Below, piece by piece: positions 17,972 through 23,047 of a DNA stretch of 41,412 nucleotides. Position numbers and translations under genes: made by a program. Source of the DNA: a bacterium. Lineage in GTDB: Bacteria; Patescibacteriota; Minisyncoccia; Moranbacterales; UBA2206. Positions within the stretch are counted from its first letter, which is position 1, and the number at the start of each line of letters is the position of its first letter. The notes below the pieces were generated by a model. It was not told the DNA's origin. It saw only the letters and a list, made by a program, of their open reading frames with translations, and made no database searches. The DNA lies in assembly GCA_021785125.1 (NCBI GenBank), contig JAJYGF010000013.1, forward strand, positions 1 through 41,412. Direction: 5' to 3'.

Positions 17972-19021
17972 CTATATTTTAAACTCAATCACATCCCCGT
18001 CTTGGACGATATAATCCTTGCCTTCGGTGCGGAGCGTGCCGAGTTCGCGGGCCTTGCTCCGTGAGCCGGCTTCGAGCAGTTTGTTCCAATGGATGATCTC
18101 CGCCCGCACGAACTTATCTTTGAAATCCGTGTGGATGGCGGTGCCGGCCAGCGGCGCGTTCCAGCCTCTTTTGATGGTCCAGGCCCTTGTTTCGTCTTTG
18201 CCGGTGGTGAAGTAGGTGATGAGGCCGAGAATCTCGTAAGCTCTTGTGATAAGTCGGTCTATGTGCGAGGTGATTCCTAGTTCGGTCGCTTCGGCTTTTT
18301 CCATTTCAATCAATTCTTCTTCAATTTTGATATCTAGCTTTATATGCTCTCTTTTTTCAAGAGCATTTGATAATTTTTGATTTATATCGGCCACATTATA
18401 TACATATAAAAAAGGTTTCATGGTCAGAAGAGAAAGTTCCCGTACGATAATTTTTGCATTTTCATCTTCCATATCCAGCCTGGTTTCGTTGGCGGTTTTT
18501 CCAGCCTCGAGATCGACGCTGATCTTTTTGAGAATTTCCAATTTTTCTTCGGCGCCTTTCTTGTTCCCGCGCGCGTCTTTTTCCAAGCGTATTTTTACTT
18601 TTCCGACAGTTTCCAAATCAGCCAAAATCAATTCGGTATTGATCGTTTCAATATCGCCTTCCGGATCGATCTTATTGTTGACATGGATGATGTTGGAGTT
18701 GTCAAAAACGCGCACGACTTGCGCAATGGCATCCACTTCGCGGATGTTGGCCAGGAATTTGTTGCCTAAACCCTCACCTTCCGAAGCGCCTTTCACGATG
18801 CCGGCGATGTCCACGAACTCCACGATGGCCGGAATGGTTTTGGCGGACTGGCTCATCTTGGCGAGCTTATCCAAGCGTTCGTCGGGCACTTTAACGATGC
18901 CGACATTGGGTTCAATGGTGCAGAAAGGGTAGTTTTTGATGTCGACTTGGGTTTTGGTCAGGGCTTTGAACAGGGTGGATTTTCCCACGTTTGGCAGACC
19001 GACGATGCCGATTTTTAGCAT
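17972..19021 (-). CDS. ychF: Obg-family ATPase YchF (OLA1 type)
   Basis: YchF is a ribosome-associated P-loop NTPase that prefers ATP and is linked to stress responses. The 349 residues are close to the usual 363. Seen: P-loop GLPNVGKST (8-16), the adjacent KNYPFCTIEPNVGIVKVPDE switch region, the G3 segment VEFVDIAGIVKGASEGEGLG, and NVAD in the G4 position (NKxD is degenerate in this family, explaining ATP use). The C-terminal TGS domain covers about 270-348 (FTTGKDETRAWTIKRG, ending YIVQDGDVIEFKI). The rpsF promoter abuts its 3' end. Confidence 0.96.
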   Translation of the reverse strand: MLKIGIVGLPNVGKSTLFKALTKTQVDIKNYPFCTIEPNVGIVKVPDERLDKLAKMSQSAKTIPAIVEFVDIAGIVKGASEGEGLGNKFLANIREVDAIAQVVRVFDNSNIIHVNNKIDPEGDIETINTELILADLETVGKVKIRLEKDARGNKKGAEEKLEILKKISVDLEAGKTANETRLDMEDENAKIIVRELSLLTMKPFLYVYNVADINQKLSNALEKREHIKLDIKIEEELIEMEKAEATELGITSHIDRLITRAYEILGLITYFTTGKDETRAWTIKRGWNAPLAGTAIHTDFKDKFVRAEIIHWNKLLEAGSRSKARELGTLRTEGKDYIVQDGDVIEFKI

Positions 19022-19108
19022 TGGAATTATTTTAGATTTAATTTGTTTTCTAATATATATTAGGGCTAAAATTTTTAAAAATCAAGAACTTTGAGCCAAA
19101 CAATGATG

Positions 19109-19137
19109 TTGACATGAATTCAACGATATTATAAAAT
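19109..19137 (+). promoter_or_regulatory. Promoter of the small coiled-coil gene, predicting a leaderless mRNA
   Basis: A consensus TTGACA at 19109-19114 is followed after 17 bases by TAAAAT (19132-19137), overlapping an alternative TATAAA at 19130. Either choice puts the transcription start within about two bases of the ATG at 19144. Confidence 0.6.
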
Positions 19138-19143
19138 TTAACT

Positions 19144-19416
19144 ATGCACGAAAATAATGCGACAAAAAAAGAAATAACTTTGGACGACATTGCCAGAACT
19201 CTTCAGGATGGTCTTTTGAAAATGGACAATGGCTTTGCCGGTGTAAATAAGCGGTTGGATAAAGTTGAAACCAGGCTGGATGGAGTTGAAACCAGATTGG
19301 ATAAAGTTGAAACCAGGCTGGATAGCATTGAAGCCAATCTAAACAAAAAGGTTGAAAAAGTTGACCATAACATCCTATCCTATCGCGTTGAGAAGCTGGA
19401 AAAGAAATTTGCGTAA
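19144..19416 (+). CDS. Small coiled-coil protein with heptad repeats
   Basis: The 90-residue protein has about 30 N-terminal residues containing LDDIARTLQDGLLKMDNGFA. A run of 7-residue repeats follows (RLDKVETRLDGVETRLDKVE, then TRLDSIEANLNKKVEKV), ending in a second coiled-coil segment. The DNA repeats in 21 bp units (GTTGAAACCAGGCTGGATA and variants, 19264-19330), so the array probably grew by slippage. It is a predicted parallel coiled-coil oligomer. Similar short proteins with tandem LDxVExR heptads are widespread; no function can be assigned. There is no Shine-Dalgarno; the promoter is so close that translation is probably leaderless. A good terminator follows. Confidence 0.85.
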   Translation: MHENNATKKEITLDDIARTLQDGLLKMDNGFAGVNKRLDKVETRLDGVETRLDKVETRLDSIEANLNKKVEKVDHNILSYRVEKLEKKFA

Positions 19417-19443
19417 AAGATGACTTTAAAATGCAAAATTTAT

Positions 19444-19467
19444 AGAGGCTCACAGAGCCTCTTTTTT
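19444..19467 (+). terminator. Terminator of the coiled-coil gene
   Basis: AGAGGCT and AGCCTCT pair around a 5-base loop, followed by a run of six T. Confidence 0.9.
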
Positions 19468-19482
19468 AGTCTGAATTTCTCG

Positions 19483-19491
19483 TGATATAAT
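19483..19491 (+). promoter_or_regulatory. Extended -10 promoter of the candidate ncRNA
   Basis: TGATATAAT is identical to the extended -10 of recA. No good -35 box is seen. The expected start is near 19498. Confidence 0.6.
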
Positions 19492-19497
19492 CTTATC

Positions 19498-19778
19498 GGG
19501 ATAGCGAGAGTTGGTGTTTTTCAATCTTCGGATTGAAAACGGTATTGTGCAATAAGTCCGTCATCCGCCTTGGTGCGGTGGATTTGCCCGAAAGGGCAAA
19601 GGGTGCGGTGAAAAGCGATATTGGTTTACGGATGCACCAAGAGTTCAGCCAAGCACATTTGGAGCAAAGATGAAAGCTGAAAAGCGAACAAAGGTCGAAA
19701 CAAGCGACGAAATCTTGTTTTCCTTTCAGTAGCTTGCTGTTCCTGCAAAGAACTTCCACCAAGGGAGTTTTTTGTTTA
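19498..19778 (+). ncRNA. Candidate structured non-coding RNA of about 280 nt
   Basis: This stretch lies between an extended -10 promoter and an intrinsic terminator and holds no convincing reading frame on the plus strand. It has many helices. A 10 bp UUCG-capped hairpin spans 19516-19540, and a 7 bp GAAA-capped hairpin spans 19583-19600. GAAACAAG/CTTGTTTTC (19697-19722) sits inside CTGAAAAG/CTTTCAG. TTGGTG (19511-19516) can pair with CACCAA (19757-19762), closing the molecule. CTTGGTGC (19569-19576) can pair with GCACCAAG (19634-19641), which would form a long-range or pseudoknot contact. The terminator is AACTTCC/GGGAGTT plus T6 (19751-19775). GGTGCGGTG occurs twice, 30 bases apart. AAGTCCG, GGGTGCGGT and GGAGCAA recall RNase P RNA, but its universal core sequences are absent. 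The identity is unknown. Confidence 0.6.
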
Positions 19779-19801
19779 CAAAGACAATTTAACAAAGTGA
19801 G

Positions 19802-19833
19802 TTGACATAAGGCCATTTAGTTGCTTTTATAAT
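19802..19833 (+). promoter_or_regulatory. Promoter and leader hairpin of pyrF
   Basis: A consensus TTGACA (19802) is followed 17 bases later by TG-C-TTTTAT and 20 bases later by a perfect TATAAT (19828-19833); either may be the -10. The leader then contains AACCTCA/TGAGGTT (19836-19864), a 7 bp stem near the RNA 5' end, and a second purine-rich GGAAAGGAGG at 19887. Confidence 0.55.
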
Positions 19834-19952
19834 ATAACCTCACCTTAATAGCAACAATGAGGTTTTCTGTTATTTTAACAATTTAGGAAAGGAGGCTTTT
19901 GGAAAGTATTTCTCTCTTAATGAGCAAAATCAACCAAAGGAGGAGGTGGTCT

Positions 19953-20660
19953 ATGGATGTAAAGGACAGAATTATCGTGGCTCTGGATGTAAGCAGTCTG
20001 GACAAGGCAAAATCTCTCGTGGAAGCCCTTGCTCCGCACGTCGGATGTTTCAAGGTCGGGCTGGAATTACTCACTGCCGTGGGTGCTCCGCAGGTTGTGG
20101 AGTTCGTTCATTCTTTGGGCGGACAGGTTTTCTACGACGGCAAGTTTGACGACATCCCCAATACCATTGGCGGTGCAACCAAGGTAGTAGCAGGTCTCAA
20201 CGTCAAGATGTTCAACGTTCACGCCTCGGCAGGCATAGAAGCAATGATGTCCGCCGTGGCCAACAAGGGGCAGTCCCTTGTTCTCGCCGTTACGGTTCTG
20301 ACGTCGCTGGAAGAAAACAACGCTCATCTGATTTTCGGAAATCCGAGCAAAGCCAAGGTGCTGCAGCTGGCACGTGATGCCAAGCTAGCAGGTTGCGACG
20401 GCATCATCTGTTCGCCGCAGGAACTGGAACTTCTCGGCAAACAGAAGGAACTGGGCAGCCTGATGAAAATCACGCCTGGCGTTCGCCCCGAATGGGCATC
20501 AGCAGGAGACCAGAAAAGGATAATGACGCCTGCCGAAGCAATCAAGGCAGGAGCGACCGCTCTGGTCATCGGACGTCCCATCACCAAACCGCCGACGGAA
20601 ATCGGCACACCCGAAGATGCGGCGAAGAAAATCGCCGAAGAAATCTCGGCCGTTTTATAG
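19953..20660 (+). CDS. pyrF: Orotidine 5'-phosphate decarboxylase
   Basis: This enzyme makes UMP from OMP, the last step of de novo pyrimidine synthesis. The 235 residues match the usual length. Seen: RIIVALDV at the N-terminus, the catalytic block VFYDGKFDDIPNTIGGA (family DxKxxDI, here D-G-K-F-D-D-I), the HASAGIEAM strand, TPGVRPEWASAGDQKR and the phosphate-binding VIGRPITKP. The ATG at 19953 is chosen over earlier in-frame codons because GGAGGAGGTGG ends 4 bases before it and the fold begins right there. No other pyrimidine gene is nearby. It favours CTG/CTC leucine and TTC/GAC codons and has a much stronger ribosome site than its neighbours, pointing to transfer from another lineage. Confidence 0.94.
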   Translation: MDVKDRIIVALDVSSLDKAKSLVEALAPHVGCFKVGLELLTAVGAPQVVEFVHSLGGQVFYDGKFDDIPNTIGGATKVVAGLNVKMFNVHASAGIEAMMSAVANKGQSLVLAVTVLTSLEENNAHLIFGNPSKAKVLQLARDAKLAGCDGIICSPQELELLGKQKELGSLMKITPGVRPEWASAGDQKRIMTPAEAIKAGATALVIGRPITKPPTEIGTPEDAAKKIAEEISAVL

Positions 20661-20699
20661 GGAGGAGGTGAAGCAGGCGAAATAAGAAGCAAGGGGTTC

Positions 20700-20735
20700 A
20701 ACGGCACCCTGTCGCAAGACGAAGCCGTTTTTTTA
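20700..20735 (+). terminator. Terminator of pyrF
   Basis: AACGGC and GCCGTT pair around a loop that itself holds the mini-hairpin GTC-GCAA-GAC, followed by T7. Between the stop and this hairpin a second strong ribosome site (GGGAGGAGGTG, 20660-20670) leads only to a five-codon frame, as if a downstream gene had been lost. Confidence 0.85.
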
Positions 20736-20793
20736 TTTGGAAACTAAAAGAGCCAACTCAAAAGACGGCTCTAATTTTTGCAAAAATATAAAA

Positions 20794-20973
20794 TCAAATT
20801 GGAATAGACCGAACAATTCTGTCTCGCAAATCACGGGTTACAATCGCACGTTCATACTGGGGTGGTGGCAATTTTATTGTAAATTCGAAAGGGATACCCT
20901 TTTCAGAGTTATGGTTTGAAAAATGCCTGATAGTGCTTGCTTTGTTCCGATTTTCATATATAAATTGCTTAAA
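20794..20973 (-). pseudogene. Possible remnant of a protein gene without a start codon
   Basis: The 360-base gap between pyrF and the mutase gene holds one protein-like frame: 59 codons on the minus strand. It includes NSEKGIPFEFTIKLPPPQYE and RAIVTRDLRDRIVRSIPI and ends at TGA. The composition looks like a folded protein, but there is no ATG, GTG or TTG start, and a stop lies immediately upstream. It could be the C-terminal remnant of a gene broken when pyrF arrived, or chance. The opposite-strand frame at 20737-20919 (60 codons) is less protein-like. I do not recognise a family. Confidence 0.25.
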
Positions 20974-20993
20974 TCAAAGTTAAAAGCTACAAT
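20965..20993 (+). promoter_or_regulatory. Promoter of the phosphomannomutase gene
   Basis: TTGCTT and TACAAT are separated by 17 bases; the start would fall near 21000, about 20 bases before the ATG. Confidence 0.55.
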
Positions 20994-21020
20994 AAAAAAG
21001 GTAACAAATAAGCAAAATTT

Positions 21021-22379
21021 ATGCAAGAAAAAATTTTCAAAGCCTACGATATCCGCGGGATTTATCCAGGAGAAATGAATGAGCTGGATGCATACAAAAT
21101 CGCCAGGGCGTTCTGTGAATATTTGAAACCGAGTGAAGTAGTGATCGGGTCGGATGTGCGTCTTTCTTCGCCATCTCTCAAAAAAGCGGCCATGAAAGCC
21201 GTCACCGATGCCGGCATAAAGGTGATCGATGTAGGAGAGATTTCGACTGATATGCTATATTTTTCTGTGGCGAATTATGGTTATGCTGGAGGATTTTCCC
21301 TGACAGCTTCGCATAATCCGAAAGAATACAATGGTATGAAGTGTGTGCGCGAAGAATCAAAGCCGATCTCGTCGGATAGCGGCTTGTTTGATATCCGCGA
21401 CATGGCGATGAAGATGGAATTCGGCGAAGAAGTTTTGCAAGGCGAGATAGACGGATCTTTGATCGAGAAAAAAGATATCTTGTCGGAATATGCCGCAAAA
21501 GTAAAATCTTTCGCGGACTTTTCCAAATTCAAAAATTTCAAGATTGTGGCTAATCCGAATTTCGGCGTGGCCGGACGAGCGCTGAATAAAATTCTGGAAG
21601 GTACCAATATTTCCGTGGACAAACTGAATTATGAACCGGATGGTAATTTCCCGAAGGGGCGGCCCGACCCGTTGATTCCGGAAAACCGCGATGAAATTTC
21701 CAAATTGGTGGTTGAGAAAGGCGCCGATTTCGGCGTGGCTTGGGACGCGGACGCCGATCGCTGTTTTTTCTTCACGGAAAAAGGCGAGTTTATCGAAGGC
21801 TATTTCATAACCGCCCTTCTGGCAAAAATATTTTTACGGAGAAAAGCGGGAGAAAAAATCATCCATGACACGCGCCTGACCTGGGCGATCGAAGATATTG
21901 TGAAAGAAAATGGGGGAATCGATATTGCCACCAAAGCCGGCCATTCCTTCATTAAGGAAAGGATGAGGAAAGAGAATGCGGTGTTTGGCGGGGAGATGAG
22001 TGCGCATTACTATTTCCGTGATTACTTCTTCTGCGACAACGGCATGATTCCGCTGGTCATGATGATGGAATTTCTGTCTTCACAGGAAAAAACCTTGTCG
22101 GAAATCATGCACGAGATGTTTTGGAAAAAATATTATGTCAGCGGCGAGATAAACACGCAGGTGGCGGATGTCGCTTCGGTGATCGAAAAGTCCAAAGAAA
22201 AATATTCGGAAGGCGCAGTCAAAATCGATGAGACGGACGGGATTTCGATCGATCATGCCGATTGGCGGTTCAATTTCCGCGGGTCCAACACCGAGCCGGT
22301 CATCCGTCTGAATGTCGAGGCCAAATCGGAAAGATTGATGCAGGAAAAAACACGCGAGATGTTGGAGTTGACGAAGTAA
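21021..22379 (+). CDS. Phosphomannomutase/phosphoglucomutase
   Basis: This is an alpha-D-phosphohexomutase, interconverting hexose 6- and 1-phosphates for nucleotide-sugar, glycan or polysaccharide synthesis. The 452 residues match the family. Domain 1 starts FKAYDIRGIYPGE and holds the phosphoserine loop TASHNPKEYNG with S97. The metal-binding loop is AWDADADRCFFF (about 239-250). The sugar-binding loop is GGEMSAHYYFRDYFFCDNGM. The C-terminal phosphate-binding loop is FRGSNTEPVIRLNVEAKS. This motif set is that of the bifunctional mannose/glucose (AlgC/ManB) branch rather than GlmM, but the substrate preference is inference. It stands alone between its own promoter and a terminator. Confidence 0.94.
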   Translation: MQEKIFKAYDIRGIYPGEMNELDAYKIARAFCEYLKPSEVVIGSDVRLSSPSLKKAAMKAVTDAGIKVIDVGEISTDMLYFSVANYGYAGGFSLTASHNPKEYNGMKCVREESKPISSDSGLFDIRDMAMKMEFGEEVLQGEIDGSLIEKKDILSEYAAKVKSFADFSKFKNFKIVANPNFGVAGRALNKILEGTNISVDKLNYEPDGNFPKGRPDPLIPENRDEISKLVVEKGADFGVAWDADADRCFFFTEKGEFIEGYFITALLAKIFLRRKAGEKIIHDTRLTWAIEDIVKENGGIDIATKAGHSFIKERMRKENAVFGGEMSAHYYFRDYFFCDNGMIPLVMMMEFLSSQEKTLSEIMHEMFWKKYYVSGEINTQVADVASVIEKSKEKYSEGAVKIDETDGISIDHADWRFNFRGSNTEPVIRLNVEAKSERLMQEKTREMLELTK

Positions 22380-22400
22380 ATTTTGGAAATAACAAAATAA

Positions 22401-22429
22401 CAAAAGAAGCTCCACAAGGGCTTTTTTTG
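22401..22429 (+). terminator. Terminator of the phosphomannomutase gene
   Basis: AAGCTC and GGGCTT (one G-T pair) enclose the loop CACAA. Flanking CAAAAG and TTTTTTG extend the stem and supply the T-run. Confidence 0.8.
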
Positions 22430-22499
22430 TTTTTGGTGATATGAACGTGGAAACGCCGCGGATTGTATTAATCAATAACTAGGAAGGGGGTGGATCCAT

Positions 22500-22847
22500 A
22501 TGAATGGACAGGCAAATCAAATAAAAGTGGCTAGCGGAATCAATGTTTTGGCGGGTTTGTGGCTGATTATTTCACCTTATGTTTTCGGCTTTGCTCAAGG
22601 CGTAGCCAATAGCGTCATCGTCGGCATCGTGGTGGCGGTGCTGGCTCTGATACGCTTCATAAATCCGGCCCAGGCCGCTTGGCTCAGCTGGATCAATACG
22701 GTTCTTGGCATCTGGCTGATAGTGTCCGCCATCGTGATGGGAATCGCGGCCGCTCCTTTTTGGAACATGCTGATACTCGGAGTCGTTATAGCTGTCATGG
22801 CTATATGGAGCACGAGCTCAACCGCTAAGCTGCATCCCAAGATGTAG
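22500..22847 (+). CDS. SPW-repeat-like small membrane protein
   Basis: The 115-residue protein has four predicted membrane helices in two similar halves. In the first, INVLAGLWLIISPYVFGF is followed by VIVGIVVAVLALIRF. In the second, INTVLGIWLIVSAIVMGI is followed by MLILGVVIAVMAIW. The GLWLIISPYVFG motif and duplicated layout match the SPW-repeat family of small membrane proteins with unknown function. GGAAGGGGG 10 bases before the ATG is one of the few strong ribosome sites in the window. A 13-codon frame (22441-22482, starting ATGAACGTG) ends just before that site and could be a leader peptide or chance. It is a single-gene unit closed by a GC-rich hairpin. Confidence 0.88.
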   Translation: MNGQANQIKVASGINVLAGLWLIISPYVFGFAQGVANSVIVGIVVAVLALIRFINPAQAAWLSWINTVLGIWLIVSAIVMGIAAAPFWNMLILGVVIAVMAIWSTSSTAKLHPKM

Positions 22848-22878
22848 GCTTGCCAGCCGGTTCCGGGGAGCTAACGAT

Positions 22879-22908
22879 AAGCCGGTCCATCGCGGGCCGG
22901 TTTATTGA
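22879..22908 (+). terminator. GC-rich hairpin after the SPW-repeat gene
   Basis: AAGCCGGTCC pairs with GGGCCGGTTT over 10 bp (two G-T pairs), loop ATCGC, followed by TTTATT. The T-run is weak. Confidence 0.6.
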
Positions 22909-22933
22909 TTATTCTCCGGGGCTGTATTATAAT
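22905..22933 (+). promoter_or_regulatory. Promoter of the first uvrA
   Basis: TTGATT and TATAAT are separated by 17 bases, giving a leader of about 108 AT-rich bases. A second extended -10 (TGTTATAAA, 23025-23033) lies just before the gene and could give a short leader instead. No LexA-type box is seen. Confidence 0.6.
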
Positions 22934-23047
22934 CAAAAGAATCGAATATCATAGTACTCGGAAGAGGAAGTTTTTTGCATTTCTACAATAATAATAAATA
23001 AAATAATACAAAATAATACAATTTTGTTATAAAAAAGAAAGAAACCG

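Noticed and set aside
19739-19760. tRNA-like 3' end (GTTC-n7-GAAC followed by CCACCA), suggesting tmRNA
   Set aside because: The loop CTGCAAA does not fit a T-loop, the 5' partner strand is missing and no tag peptide frame is found; CCACCA is part of the terminator loop.
19498-19778. RNase P RNA (rnpB)
   Set aside because: AAGTCCG, GGGTGCGGT and GGAGCAA match short parts of rnpB with plausible spacing for two of them, but the universally conserved GAGGAAAGTCC and the 3' ACAGAA/CCGGCTT strand are absent and the RNA is too short.
19493-19816. 107-codon minus-strand frame over the ncRNA region
   Set aside because: It is cysteine- and leucine-rich with no ribosome site, starts inside the pyrF upstream region and overlaps the hairpin-rich RNA; it looks like a shadow of structured DNA.
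20660-20685. Five-codon frame with a strong ribosome site after pyrF as a real peptide
   Set aside because: GTG-AAG-CAG-GCG-AAA-TAA is too short to support; it is better explained as the leftover start region of a lost downstream gene.
20737-20919. 60-codon plus-strand frame after pyrF
   Set aside because: No ribosome site, it begins inside the pyrF terminator T-run and its composition is not protein-like; the opposite strand reads better.
22441-22482. 13-codon frame before the SPW-repeat gene as a leader peptide
   Set aside because: It has only a weak ribosome site, no codon bias suggesting attenuation, and no terminator/antiterminator pair between it and the gene.
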